Below, piece by piece: positions 33,404 through 45,129 of a DNA stretch of 64,000 nucleotides; within the stretch, counting starts at the first letter, position 1; the number at the start of each line of letters is the position of its first letter. The DNA comes from Apoderus coryli (Eukaryota; Arthropoda; Insecta; Coleoptera; Attelabidae). Below the pieces are notes generated by a model that was not told the origin of the DNA, did not search any database, and saw only the letters and a list, made by a program, of their open reading frames with translations. The stretch covers positions 43,163,253-43,227,252 of the forward strand of contig OU452199.1 in NCBI GenBank assembly GCA_911728435.2, written 5' to 3'. The position numbers and the translations under genes are program-made.

Positions 33404-34485
33404 GACACCGCTTATTGAGCTAAAAATTACGTTCTATAGCTGTAATCGTTACTTATACGTAATTGGTGGGATATGGACATTATTAACGCACGTATGTGTT
33501 GTTTTTCGGTTTTTAAAATTTTCTCCAAGAATTTGTAAACACTAAATTGAAATTTGGTAAGTTTATTACACGTCGAAAAGTCATTATTAAAAGGAATGTT
33601 AATTACCTACAGGGTGACACATTTTCGGGGGTTAAATACTCTTTATTCCCCACAAACTTTTTCGTGGAACGCCTCTAATCTTGGATAATAAAAAAATTGT
33701 ATTTCCCATTCAATTCAGAAACTTTTTTGTAAATTGCTCTTTTTGTCGCAAAATGCTTCCGCAAAGCATTATCCTAGATCCGCTACTGTGTACGCTAACA
33801 TCCGAGTTTTCATCTGCCCCTCGTAATAGGGGTTCAAGTGTAACTCAGTGGCAGTCTTATCTTATATTTGTTAATTAACTTTAAGGTATATTTAAATATT
33901 ATAGCCAGAATATTTATCGCAGAATGTGATGAATTTTTTCTAAGTTTTCAGAATATCGAAAATAGTAGCTGAATCAGTCCAAATTGTCAATTTCGGTCGC
34001 TACTTCTGTCTATAATTTACCAGTAAAAGGAAATACAACGAAGATATAACAGATACGCATCTATCTTTTAAGAAAGTAGTTTCAATTCTTTCTGGTCTGT
34101 TTTCCAATAAAAAAAAAACAATAATATATAGGCAACAAAACTTACATACTCCTATAAAACACAAAAACATTATATGGATTGTGCAGGATTCAGGATTTAT
34201 AGGTTAGTGCAATAAAGCTAATGAAGCCAGAAAATACATAAATTGCGGGGAAGAAGAAAAGCTTTTGTGTCGAGGGCCTATTTATCAATAAAACGATACC
34301 TAAAGGACAATCAATATCAGAAAGAGCAATTCTGGTAGAGTTACCAGATTTCAGTGTGTGCTATCATTATACCTACTTAATTTGGTTGATAAAGGCAGAA
34401 CGCTGCCAAATTATAGTTCATCGGTTTTCTTAACTTTTTTGTTCTTGCTTAATTGAATCAGGACTGGATAGTACCTATTATTAGT
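33404..34485. other. Intergenic; single CAGGGTG end
   Basis: ACAGGGTGACAC at 33610 is one more end of the CAGGGTG family. No other feature supported. Confidence 0.4.
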
Positions 34486-34516
34486 AAGTATAAATAGGTG
34501 CCATTTATACAAGGTG
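34486..34516. repeat. Junction copy of the 46.4-kb foldback element
   Basis: AAATAGGTGCCATTTATAC followed by AAGGTGTTACATT repeats the junction at 46466-46497 (AAATAGGTGCCATTTATAC then AGGGTGTTACATT) with one base changed. It shows that the two motifs travel together. Confidence 0.6.
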
Positions 34517-34559
34517 TTACATTGCAGTAAAAAGTTCTAGGCGCAACTCAATATAATAA

Positions 34560-36715
34560 GGTCTTGAATGGTGGTAACAGATTGTTGGATTTAATTGTAG
34601 CGACTTTCTTCTGACATGTAATTAGAGATAATATACCTTTAGTACCGGAAGATTTGCATGATCCAGCTTTACTTGTTAATGTAGATGCACTGTTTCAAAG
34701 AACGAACACCTTTAATTTGAGTAAAAAGAGCTGGAATTTCAAAAAAGCTGATTGCCAAAGGCTTTATGGCGCGCTCGTTGGGTTTGATTGGTCATGTCTG
34801 GCAGATGTTCATTTTGTTGATCTTGCACTGAGCATGTTTAACGAGATTAGACGTGTTCTAAAGAATCAAATTGTGGAGGCTTACATCATATCATATGTCC
34901 GACTGTGTGAAGATAACATAAATACGGATCCTAAAACGTTTTGGTCATATATTAACGCAAACAATCGTGACTCTCGGATACCCTCAACAAATTGTTGAGG
35001 CATTTGCCAGCTATTTTGAGAGCGTTTTTGTCGGATCGGAGGACAATTGTGCTGCGAGATCTGACTTGGTGACAAATCGCGACTATCTCTTATATAACAT
35101 TTCTGAGGAGAAGATTTTTTGGGCTGCCCGAAAATTGAAAAATAAGTTTACTTCCGGTCCGGATGAAATACCCTCTTTTTTTGTAAAGGATACAGTAACT
35201 GTCCTTTCCACTCCCCTATCTAAAATTTTTAATTTGATTTGCAGGACTTGTGTTTTTCCACAGGATTGGAAGGTTGCGAAGGTGTGTCCGATTTTTAAGA
35301 GCGATGACAGGGCTTGTATTTGTAATTATAGACCTATATCCATATTATCAAATTTCTCAAAGCTGTTTGAAATTATTTTATATCAGAGGATATATAGAGT
35401 GACAAAGCCTAATTTATCAATAAATCAACACGGTTTTATCGGTGGCAGGTCCACGCTTACTGATCTGTCTGTGTTTACACAATTTACTTCAGAAACTGTT
35501 GATGGAGGAGGGCAGGTCGATGTGATTTACACGGACTTTGCTAAAGCATTTGACGGAATAAATCACGTGGTTCTGTTGAACAAGCTTACTGTGTTTGGGC
35601 TTGGAGCTGGATCTGTTTCGCTAATCCATTTCTATATTACTAATAGATCCCAATATGTTCTCTATAATGGATATAAATCGTCAAGATACCATATGTCATC
35701 TGGTGTTCCGCAAGGGTCGAATCTGGGCCCATTATTGTTTTTAATTTTTATAAATGACTTAGCCGGACTACTGAATTGTCAGAGAATGCTCTTTGCGGAC
35801 AATATGAAAGTATTTAATTCCGTTAATAATCTTGACAATTGTAATCGTTTGCAGCGTGATATGAATTTGGTTCAATGCTGAACTTGAACTCTTCCAAGTG
35901 TAAAGTTATGTCATATACCAGAAAAAAATCAGCCATTCATTTCGATTATACGATTGGTGAGACGATTTTAAATCGTCCATTAAGGATCTTGGTGTGACCT
36001 TTGATAAGCTTCTTTCATTCGATATACATATAAATAACATAATTCTGAGTGCATCTAGGTCTTATGGCTACATTGTGAGAAATTCCAGATCTTTTGAGAA
36101 TATGGATACAATAAAAACCTTATATATACTATGCGTATGTCAGGTCAAAGCTGGAATACTGCTCTTTAATATGGTTTCCATATTATAACTGTTATAATGT
36201 TTCTGTTGAGAAAGTTCAGCGTAAGTTCTTAAAATACTTATGTTTCAAAACTGATGGATCATATCCAGAAAGAGGAATAGAGTATGACATCTTGTTAACA
36301 AGATGTCAAATACAAAGTTTAGAATTAAGACGAAAAATTCATGCAGTAAAATTCCTTTTTAATATATTGCATAGTAAGATTGATTGCGCTGAACTCTTGC
36401 AAAAGTTGTATTTTCTGGTACCAAGGCAAAATTCGAGTTCTAATTTATTTTATAACGACCGATCTAGGACCAATTTGTTGATGAATTCGCCTGTCTACAC
36501 AATGTGTCAGACATATAACTTCATAAGCGATGAGAGTGATATTTTTTTTGATCACTTAAGTACTGTTTTGGGTGTTTTGAATGAACCTTTAAATGGAATG
36601 TATGGTGTTTCTTTCGTTCTGTTTCGGTTTATTTGTATTGTTATTATTAATATTAAGTAATTTTGTAAGCAATTATTATTATTATATTATTATTATCCCG
36701 TAGCATATTATCAAA
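34560..36715 (+). pseudogene. CR1-like non-LTR retrotransposon, long copy
   Basis: The longest RT copy here. It opens with GNRLLDLIV, the end of an endonuclease domain, then the linker (RTNTFNLSKKSWNF, TFWSYINANNRDSRIP). After a frameshift near 34990 the RT runs 34990-35881: FASYFESVF, SGPDEIPSFFVK, WKVAKVCPIFKSDD, NYRPISILSNFSKLFE, INQHGFIGGRST, TDFAKAFDGINHVV, SGVPQGSNLGPLLFLIFIN and LFADNMKVF. The catalytic FADD reads FADN, a substitution that alone should abolish activity. Further shifts separate the thumb (FDKLLSFDIHI, ASRSYGYIVRNSRSF) and the tail (LELRRKIHAVKFLFNIL). It ends in (ATT)n at about 36680-36715. The 5' endonuclease is missing. Confidence 0.85.
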
Positions 36716-36860
36716 CTTACGTTACACATTGGTTCGAAAAGATACCCGCATTATACAGAGTGATGACATTTTGCAAACCCATAAAAATCTTGATTTCTTA
36801 AAATGACACACCCTGTATATCATCTTACTATTAACAATGATTTGGTGTTGTTGTTAATTT
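36700..36860. repeat. Fragment shared with the 46.7-kb inner element
   Basis: TTACACATTGG...GAAAAGATACCC, TATACAGAGTGATGACATTTTG, CAAACCCATAAAAATCTTGAT and CACACCCTGTATAT repeat the sequence at 46690-46800 with scattered changes. Confidence 0.7.
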
Positions 36861-37554
36861 GTCAAATTTCTACATACGGTAGGATTTGGCCTGTAGATAA
36901 ATAAGAAAAGGAAACCCTAACTAACTGAGATTGCAAATCTTTAAAATTTAAAAAAACCGTTCACAAGCATCAACATATTTGCTACATCGATATACTTCAA
37001 GCATATGATTATATTTTTTTTATAAGTGGGAGCGTAAGTGTTGTGTTGTCCACACCTTGCCGTCATCAAAATTGTAAATTTTGGACCAATAATTATACGG
37101 TTATAGCTATGGTTTAATCGGAACAGCGAGCGATAAAAATCGAGCTTTTTGTTTTAATTTATACAGAAATAATCAGAGGATTTGATCGATGCACTAAAGG
37201 TTTAGTATAGTTGAGGACAGAACAAAATTGTCAGCCATTTTTGTTTTGTTAACTTTAAATAAACTGTTGTCATCTCCATATTTACGTGTAAAAGTAATAT
37301 ATTTGTGACACTTTTGTCATTTACCGAGTCTTGCTGACAAGCTGTATTTTAATGTGATCTAATTTTTTTATAATTAATGTGTAAACTCTATTAAACCCTT
37401 TTTTAAACCAATTGCCTACGCTCGATGTTCTCCAAAAGCTAATCAGCACCTAGACATATCCTATAGTAATTTTATACCAAATTTGGTTAAAATATGTTTC
37501 GTGGTTTTTGAGTTATTGTGGATCTTTAATTAAAACTAATTTATTTTCACTATT
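36861..37554. other. Intergenic, nothing recognised
   Basis: AT-rich, no supported feature. Confidence 0.45.
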
Positions 37555-37640
37555 TATTTAACTATTATTTATAATATCTATCTACTATTATTTATAATAT
37601 CTATCTACTACTATTATTTATAATATCTATCTACTATCTA
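37555..37640. repeat. Short tandem repeat, about 27-30 bp x 3
   Basis: The unit CTATTATTTATAATATCTAT plus CTA(CTA) is repeated three times head to tail. Confidence 0.85.
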
Positions 37641-37889
37641 CCGTTGACTGATTACTGTCCCTGTTTGTCTCCGTCTTCATATACACATGTCGCCTTCCAA
37701 TCATACGACAACGTTCTGAACCTTTCCAGTCTCTTCCATTCTATTCTATAGCAGTCTACGACACAGCCAGCTCGAGTATGACTAGGCGTCTAGCGGTGTT
37801 GCCAACAGGTGTACATTTTATTGGTCGTTACATTATATTATCTAGGTAATTTTGTCGTTTGTTCAAAAAATAAATGATTAACAGAATTT

Positions 37890-38140
37890 TTAGTCCTAGG
37901 GCGAGGAGGAGCTCAGTTTTGGGCAGCCCGATCCTCGGGACTAAATCATCTGGATTTTTCCTTCTGGAGCAACTTAAAAACGTTGGTCTATATAATTCCT
38001 GTTCACAACGTGGAAGACTTAAGAAACCGCATTATTTACTCAAGATATGCCCTTGGAATTTTTCACTGAAAACGCAGATCAATTTGGCTTTGTATAGACT
38101 CATGTGTAGTGGTTGAAGGTGGCCATTTTCAACATCTAAT
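37890..38140 (+). pseudogene. Mariner-like transposase, C-terminal fragment
   Basis: Read with frameshifts: WAARSSGLNHLDFSFWSNLK, TLVYITPVHNVEDLRNRII and finally VEGGHFQHLI. This is the end of the DDE domain (the D of the LDFSFW block is the third catalytic Asp) and the C-terminal tail of a mariner-type transposase. No N-terminal part lies upstream. Confidence 0.7.
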
Positions 38141-38409
38141 ATGATGAATGAATGAATCCAGCTGTGGATAAGGAAAAAGTTATGTACAAAACAAATTTTA
38201 GAGCTTGCTTTTTCTATCCCTTGAAACCGTAGGGGAACATCATCAAAATTTTTTATTGAGTAGACTGTCGATCGCAGAACCTGTCCGCTTAATTTAGTTC
38301 TTTTAAGTATTTTTGCTTTTAAGAAAAAAAAAATAAAAACTCCTTTTTAGCGCCTGTATCTAAACTGGGTTTGCTCAAAATGCTTTTATCAGATATATAA
38401 AAGACTTAC

Positions 38410-38816
38410 CCTAGTTTTCAACAAAGTATCACACTGGTCGTCCAAAAACAAGCCGTTTCAATGTCAATATCGAAGCAGTGCGTGAGAGTCTCAGTAACAA
38501 TCCAGGAACCTCAATTCGGCGTCGTGGCCAGAAGTGCAAACTGCAAGAAGCACTCTACAGCGTATAGTCACAAAAAAATCTGTGTATGCTTACAAAATTC
38601 AATTAACACAACAACTGAAGTCTAATCATTATGCACAGCAAAGCGAGTTTGCAGAATGGATTACTCAGCATCAACAAATGGATGCTGATTTTTCGAGCAA
38701 AATCATCCTAAGCGATAAAGCATATTTTCACCTTGATGGGTTTGTTAATCGCCAAAACTGCCGCTTTTGGGGTTCTAAGAACGTGATTGTCGAAAACCAA
38801 ATTATAATGATATAGT
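38410..38816 (+). pseudogene. Mariner-like transposase, N-terminal to first Asp
   Basis: Reads YHTGRPKTSRFNVN, IEAVRESLSNNPGTSIRRR, then after a frameshift ARSTLQRIVTKKSVYAYKIQ, QQSEFAEWITQHQQMDADF and IILSDKAYFHLDGFVNRQNC. The first catalytic Asp is kept (SDKAYF; DEAHF is usual). It is cut at 38816. It lies downstream of the C-terminal fragment at 37890, so the two are not one element in normal order. Confidence 0.8.
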
Positions 38817-39062
38817 TTATTCGCAATCAAATTAAAATTACAAGAACAACATCATTCTTAATACTAAACTTAATCGATATAAATGACAACGAAAAGGGTC
38901 AGACGGCTCATTGGTGGTACATATAGGACCACACGCAATCGGGTATATTATGTATACTATAATGGTTTAATTAACAATATACTAATATTAATACTAAACA
39001 TAATTTCATTGTTCACCATTGGGATCTCCTAAACTTTAAGAGTATAAGGTAAAAATCTGCAA
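38817..39062. other. Intergenic, nothing recognised
   Basis: No supported feature. Confidence 0.4.
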
Positions 39063-39985
39063 ACTATTATTATTATTATGGTGCCTATCCGTTACGGATG
39101 TTGGACACTAACATGGCTATTCTTACTTTGTTGACTGCTGCCCTGAAAAGTCCGGTAGTGGTTAAGTTAAACCATTTTCGCAGGTTATGCAGCCAGGATA
39201 TTCTTCTTCGTCCTGGACCTCTTTTCCCATGCACTTTACCCTGAAGTATTGTCCGAAGCAGGTCATACCGTTGTTCATTACGCATTATATGGCCCAGGTA
39301 TTCCAGTTTGCGACGTTTTATGGTTACGACTAGTTCGCGCTCTTTACCCATTCTATGTAGAACTTCTTCGTTGGTGACTCTGTCTGTCCAGGAAATCCTC
39401 AACATGCGTCTATAGCACCACATTTCGAATGCCTCGAGTCTTCCCAGTGACGCTTCAGTTAAGGTCCATGTCTCCACGCCATATAAAAGAACGGAGAACA
39501 CGTAGCATTCTAGTAAACGAACTTTTATTTCCAGTTTTATATCGTGGCTGTTAAATATTTTTTTCATTTTGACGAAAGCTGATCTTGCCTTTTCGATCCT
39601 TATCTTAATTTCCGTCGATTGGTCCCACTGTTCATTTAAGTTTGCACCCAAATAACAAAAGTTGGTGATTCGTGTTATAGGTTGTTGGTTAACTAGTAAT
39701 TGACCAGGTGATATCCTATTTTTGCTTATAACCATGTATTTGGTTTTTTTGATGTTAAAATCAAGCCCAAACCTGCTACTTACTTCTGCCACCCTGGAGA
39801 CAAGTGTCTGCGGACCTTCAAGACTGCAAAAATGACAGTATCATCAGCGTATCTTATATTGTTCAATCGTTGTCCGTTTATAAGTATTCCTTCGTCTATG
39901 TCCGCCAGCGCTAGGTTAATAATGTGCTCTGAATATGTATTGAACAATAATGGGGACAATATACACCCCTCTCGCACATCTCTTT
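39063..39985 (-). pseudogene. RTE-like retrotransposon, 3' part
   Basis: On minus from 39985: VREGCILSPLLFNTYSEHI (box B), IRYADDTVIFA (YADD catalytic box), one frameshift near 39825, then SRFGLDFNIKKTKYMVIS, FCYLGANLNE, LLECYVFSVLLYGVETWTL, EMWCYRRMLRISW, RRKLEYLGHIMRNEQRYDLL and GKRGPGRRRISWL. These blocks, especially the last two, are hallmarks of RTE-like elements. The 3' end is an ATT run on the minus strand (AAT complement at 39063-39079). 5' truncated before box B. A single frameshift makes this one of the younger copies. Confidence 0.85.
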
Positions 39986-40439
39986 TTATCTTTTATTATT
40001 ATTAGAATTATTTAAAAGCTACAAGGAACAGAAATCTGTACCAATCCTATAATACCTAACTACTTTGTTAAAAATCTACTTATTTACCTAGCTGTTTCGA
40101 TTAATTTCAATATGTAGGTACTTACCCAATTTAACCAGATCCTGATAACACCCACTCTCATTTGGCACTTTGCAGAACTTTGCTTTATTTTTATATTATA
40201 GTTTAAATATATAAGTGACATAATTCTATTCTATAATAAATTATGCAGTAATTCACAACGTAAAATGTAAGAGCAAAAAGCCGAAAAATCCCCGAATTAA
40301 ATAAAAATATGAAATGACATGTGACCTGCCGGCATTCAAGATTGAACTCTGTACCTGCTGAGTGTGTGTGTGTATTTGTCGTGAAAAAAAAACAATTATA
40401 AAGCAAGTTTTACACTGTTAAAACTTTTTAGAGGGGTTT
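39986..40439. other. Intergenic, nothing recognised
   Basis: AT-rich; a short GT run near 40362. Confidence 0.4.
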
Positions 40440-40770
40440 ATTGTACGCTCACTACTACTACTTTTATTTACCACTGCAGAAATGATTTTTACCATGTTAA
40501 TATTTTTTACTGTGTAACAGAAGACTCCGATAGGAGTTCCTAAAACGCGCATAATTGAGTTCCTTCAGACGTGCTGGTAGATTATTGTATACAACATTAT
40601 AAATATTAAAAGAAAATGATCTAAGAAATAGAGCACTTTTATGAGGCGGGGGTGACAGAAGCCCTTTAAAACGAAGATTAAGTGTATGCACATCTAATCT
40701 GAAACCAATTTTGTTGTATAGGTACGGAGGAATTTTTAAATGCATCACCAACGTATCACTATTTGGTGTG
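40440..40770 (-). pseudogene. Non-LTR RT extreme C-terminal fragment
   Basis: Minus frame 40751-40497: LRFKGLLSPPPHKSALFLRS, SFNIYNVVYNNLPARLKEL and FRNSYRSLLL. It is the usual C-terminal pattern (charged, then YN.LP..L, then F...L...L) of CR1/Jockey-group RT proteins. No other RT block adjoins. Confidence 0.6.
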
Positions 40771-41906
40771 GATGTCGTGTTTGTTTAGGCTTTAAAATAA
40801 ATAAATTGTTAAAAGCTATTTTTTCCTATTTTTCGTGTTAATTTAACGTTAGCGAGAGAATTCCGTTTCATGCAAAAGACCTCTTTTATTCGTAGTATAA
40901 ATAATTAAACAACGCTGAGTTTCAGAATAGTTTAGATAACTTTGTTGCTCGAAAATCTTTCATCGTTCTACACTAAGTATAAATTATAATATTTCGTCTA
41001 AGTCTAAGTTATTGTCGCACATAGTTTCTAATTTTCGTAAAGTTCATCATCGTGATGTTGATAATGATGATGACGAGAAGACGGCGAGTCAAGACGCGAC
41101 TCTGTTACTCTGTGCCTGTCTGGGAAATAATAATAATAATCATAAACAAAACTACGCAGTAGGAAGAGCAACATCTTGTAGTTTTCCAAACTTTCCAGTT
41201 TCTAACAGTACATAGGCGGTAAGTTTCATAGAAAATATAGTCGCAAGGCAGTGGCGTGCGATTATTATTCCTTCTTTTTGTATTTAATCACTAACCCACA
41301 ACAATATGCTACTGCTGTTATCATACAAAAAAAAATGCTTAGTATCCCTATAGGAATTCTGCAATTTTAACCACCATCAAAGAGTCTAAACAAATTACTT
41401 TATTTTATGAACTTATGAACTAACATTTTATTCGGTATTGTAACTTACACAAAATTTAGGCGATATATTTATACACACTACTAGTTTTATTAAAAAATTA
41501 TTTAAGCTCAATAAGCACTGATTTAATTAAACCGCGTGTTACAAATATTCCAATGTAAACACACACAATCGACTTGGATTCCACGTTGCCAAATTTACTT
41601 GTTCATGGCTTGTCTAAAGAACTTCCTTTTCTCAATGACGCAAAATAATCAACTTCATAAAGAAAATGAAGTTACTGGGTGATGCATAGGTATGTGCAGG
41701 AATAAACCATCGTGTGATCACAGTGGGGGGTTGGTAAAGAAATCTAAAAGCTTACAATATTTTTATTACACTAAATATTTTCTTTATTTGAGATCTTCGA
41801 TCTGCGTCCCGTTCAATATGTTTACCCATTTACATAGTATCTCTGGAAGTGTTGTAATACTTGCAGTCTTTGATTTGATGAAGTTGCAAAACATAACTTT
41901 CAAATA
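40771..41906. other. Intergenic, nothing recognised
   Basis: A 67-codon frame at 41012-41215 is made of Asp- and Asn-rich low-complexity sequence and is not called. Confidence 0.4.
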
Positions 41907-43145
41907 TTGGGTCTACCAGATAACTTTTTTTTTTGAAAATGCTATAAAAGAAAAACTGCTGAAGATTTTCTCAAATTTCTTTTTTTATTTGAAAGTACAA
42001 TCCTTCCGGTTAATAATGACAAATAATTTCATTCAAATGGCTGCCTCGGCTGGCCATGCAGTAGCCTACACGATCGGTCCAATTTTTAAGCACATTATCG
42101 ATTGTGTGCAGCTGTATTTCACCAATGGCTTCACGAATATTGTCCTTTAAGGCGTCAATTGTCTCTGGCTTGTCGGCGTAACACTTATCTTTGACGGCAC
42201 CCCACAAATAATAGTCCAACGGTGTCAAATCGCAGCTCCGAGGTGGCCAAACAACATCAGCTCTGCGGCTGATAATGCAATCTTCAAACCAAATGTTGCC
42301 AATATCCTCCTCTTCAATTTTTGTGAACAAAAATTCGTTCAACATGGCCCGATAACGATCGCCATTGACTGTAACGGCCACTCCTTGCTCATTTTCGAAG
42401 AAAAATGGCCCAATTATGCCTCCGGACCAAAATCCGCACCTAACAGTGACTCGTTTTGGGTGCATCGGCTTTTCAATGTATGCGTGTGGGTTTTCTGTGC
42501 CCCAAATGCGACAATTTTGCTTGTTTACATACCCGCCAAGATCAAAATGAGCTTCATCTGCAAAGATGATTTTTTTGGCAAAATCGGCATCTTCTGTAAG
42601 TCGATCGCAGGCCCACTGAGCGAAGCGAAAACGCATTGGATGGTCAGTTGGCTTCAACTCCTGAACCAATTGGACTTTGTATGGCGTCATACCAAGGTCT
42701 TTATGCAAAATTCGTCTCAATGATGTCTCCGAAATGTTCAATTGTTGAGACCGACGGTGAATTGATGTTGATGGCGCTTCACGCACACTTTCTGCCACAG
42801 CAGCAATATTCTCGGGTGTACGCACTGTTTTTGGCTTTTCACGCTTTGATTTATCGATGAGGATGCCAGTTTCTTTCACTTTTTTCACGAGATAACGAAC
42901 ATACGGAGCTGACGGTGCTTCTCTTCTTCCAAAATCCGTACGCAATTTTCGCACACATTCTGCAACATTACCATGATTTTCAAAGTAATGTCGCAATATT
43001 TCCCAGCGTTGTTCAAGCGTATACACAACCATATTCGTTCAGCGGAAGGACAAAACTAATTATCTGTCAAATCAGACATGAGCTAAGTGTTACCCTTCAC
43101 GAAATAAGCACTAGTTGAAAAAAAAACGTTAGATGGCGGACCCGA
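41907..43145 (-). mobile_element. Complete mariner element (rosa-like), 1239 bp
   Basis: Ends read TTGGGTCTACCAGATAAC (left) and, inwards from the right, TCGGGTCCGCCATCTAACG, with TA on both sides (41905-41906, 43146-43147). The length is 55 bp less than the copy at 17331-18624, mostly because of one 63-base deletion in the gene, offset by small deletions in the other copy. High similarity to that copy shows recent activity of the family. Confidence 0.85.
42010..43032 (-). CDS. Mariner transposase, open but lacking second catalytic Asp
   Basis: 340 aa. N-terminal DNA-binding domain: first helix-turn-helix at about 4-45, linker RTPENIAAVAESV at 71-83, second helix-turn-helix about 88-114. The DDE core begins with IFADEAHFDLGG, Asp159 being the first catalytic residue. 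At residue 249 (WF|ED) 21 codons present in the copy at 17445 are missing without changing frame. They hold the QQDGA motif and so the second catalytic Asp. The third Asp is in CDLTPLDYYLW at 273. The C-terminus ends SRGSHLNEIICHY. The protein could bind element ends and dimerise but should not cut DNA. The start was chosen by alignment with the other copy. Confidence 0.85.
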   Translation of the reverse strand: MVVYTLEQRWEILRHYFENHGNVAECVRKLRTDFGRREAPSAPYVRYLVKKVKETGILIDKSKREKPKTVRTPENIAAVAESVREAPSTSIHRRSQQLNISETSLRRILHKDLGMTPYKVQLVQELKPTDHPMRFRFAQWACDRLTEDADFAKKIIFADEAHFDLGGYVNKQNCRIWGTENPHAYIEKPMHPKRVTVRCGFWSGGIIGPFFFENEQGVAVTVNGDRYRAMLNEFLFTKIEEEDIGNIWFEDCIISRRADVVWPPRSCDLTPLDYYLWGAVKDKCYADKPETIDALKDNIREAIGEIQLHTIDNVLKNWTDRVGYCMASRGSHLNEIICHY

Positions 43146-44287
43146 TATGTAGCTTCTTTATTTAAGTTTGTTGTGGTGCGAATTATTTGACAAATTTATA
43201 TTTTTTCATTCACGCAGTGGCTTTTAAGAGAAGGCATAAATTATTACCTAGGAAATCAAAGTCAAAACTCCACAAATATTTCTTTATACTACATTCAAAT
43301 TTCTTGTTTTTTGTGCTAGACATGCTTCGAGCAAATTCACTCATCTTTAATGGCTGTTAGCTATAAGATTTGGTTTCTTTCTTAATTTTTATGCCGTTTA
43401 GCATTAAAGATAGAAATTATCCCCTTCAAAGACAAAAACCAATATACAATAAGAATAATTGCACTCCGTTAAACCATAAAAATTAAGAAAGAACCAAATC
43501 ACTAATTATTATTATTTTGGTTGAACCTTAGACAAGGAAAGATTATGGTCGTTCACAGATCTTATTATATATACAGGGTGTCAAATTTACACTAGTTAAC
43601 CATTCGCTGATCTCGACTTTTTCAGAGCTAGCTAGTAGATCAATGCACTTGCCACCCCAATCTCCTCATTGCATGGAAGCCTAAAAGATGTTGGTTGTTT
43701 TAAATTTATATTACTCCTGATTTCACGTTGACAAAAGATAAGATAAAAGCCAAACCTAAATGCGGGGATCATACAATTTGTTAACAGAAGTACATACTTA
43801 TGACGGATGAGGGAAATTGTTTACGAATCTTCAGTTTCATACCGTAACGAAGAGAAACCAGATAGTTAAACTAAAATTCACGATGAAGTCTGCAAGCAGT
43901 CAAATGAAGACCTGATAATCGTATTCAGAAAACTGATAAAGAATGTCTGTATAATCCTATGCAAACGTAGGAACGTTAACGGATCCCAACGATTGCTGTC
44001 CCGCCACTGAGTTGAGATGCACTTTGGCACCGCTGACACGTCGAACAATTTGCATACCTAATTTGTGGTGTGCGCTTCCCTTTTAATAAGGGCATCCCTT
44101 TTAGGCTAATGACCTAACTTATCAGATTCGTTATTAATTTAAATTTCGGATGGATTACAATACGTGTATTTTCTAACAACTCTAATTGCATGCGGGTATT
44201 GTCTCACCACCAGATACACCAAATGAGTTGATGATTCTAAAGAAACAAATTTGGAAATATTTGCCATTAGGGTTACTGTTAGAAGAT
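43146..44287. other. Intergenic; single CAGGGTG end
   Basis: TATACAGGGTGTC at 43571. Otherwise nothing recognised. Confidence 0.4.
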
Positions 44288-44338
44288 ATACAGATTCGTG
44301 TGAATTGTGGACCCTCCACAATTCACACGAATCTGTAT
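44288..44338. repeat. Perfect 24-bp-arm palindrome
   Basis: ATACAGATTCGTGTGAATTG plus TGGA (44288-44311), loop CCC, then the exact reverse complement (44315-44338). The full 24 pairs are free of mismatches, which is striking beside the decayed repeats around it. A transcript would form a hairpin of miRNA-precursor-like stem length but with a loop too small for normal Drosha or Dicer processing. Confidence 0.9.
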
Positions 44339-45129
44339 TAACTATGTTGAATTTATTTATTTATTTACCATTAGGAATACAAACAGATTACAAAAGAATC
44401 CACAACAGTATTCACAATATAATACAAGTTTCTGTATGAATATATTTATCAAAAAAAAAAATAATAATTTAAAATATACATAAAATGAAGAATTTATTTA
44501 CTTAAGCCTAAATATTACATTAAATAAACACAATACTACCCAATAAAGAGAAAAATAAAACAAAAAACCACCTACATGAACAGACAACAACAATCAAACA
44601 AGTCTACGTCAGCACGATACAAATTACATGTTCGCAAAATGAGACAGATAGGCGAATTCTTTCCCGACTTTGTTCTTCTAAAAGGAATTGCAAAGATTTC
44701 ATGTGACCTCAACATACGCGTAGGTTCATTTAATTCAATGTCAATTATATATTGATGGAGAATCCAAAAATCCATTCAGAATTTTAAACACAAATATCAG
44801 ATCGGACACCTTTCTTCTGTTTTCCAATGACAAAATACTATACCTGCGCATAATAGGTTCGTAATTACCTCAGAATTATATTTGACTTAAAACTGAATTG
44901 AATTAAAATAGTTGAAAATCCTGTTCAACTTGACTTATACGTTTTATTTATTTATTATTTATAAGCTTCGTTTTGTTTCTTTCTCATCTTGGAGTCATTT
45001 TATTTTTTTTTCTTTTGTCATGTCGAATTTTGGCATGATTTTCTTCATTTCTCTTAGTTTCGTGTCGTTTCCTATGTTCTTCTTGCTCAGCTTCATGTTA
45101 TTTTCTTTCGTCTTCTTTTTCTTTTTTTT
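44339..45129. other. Intergenic, low complexity
   Basis: T- and A-rich DNA, including a TTTCTT-rich stretch at 45000-45135 next to the RT remnant. No feature supported. Confidence 0.45.
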
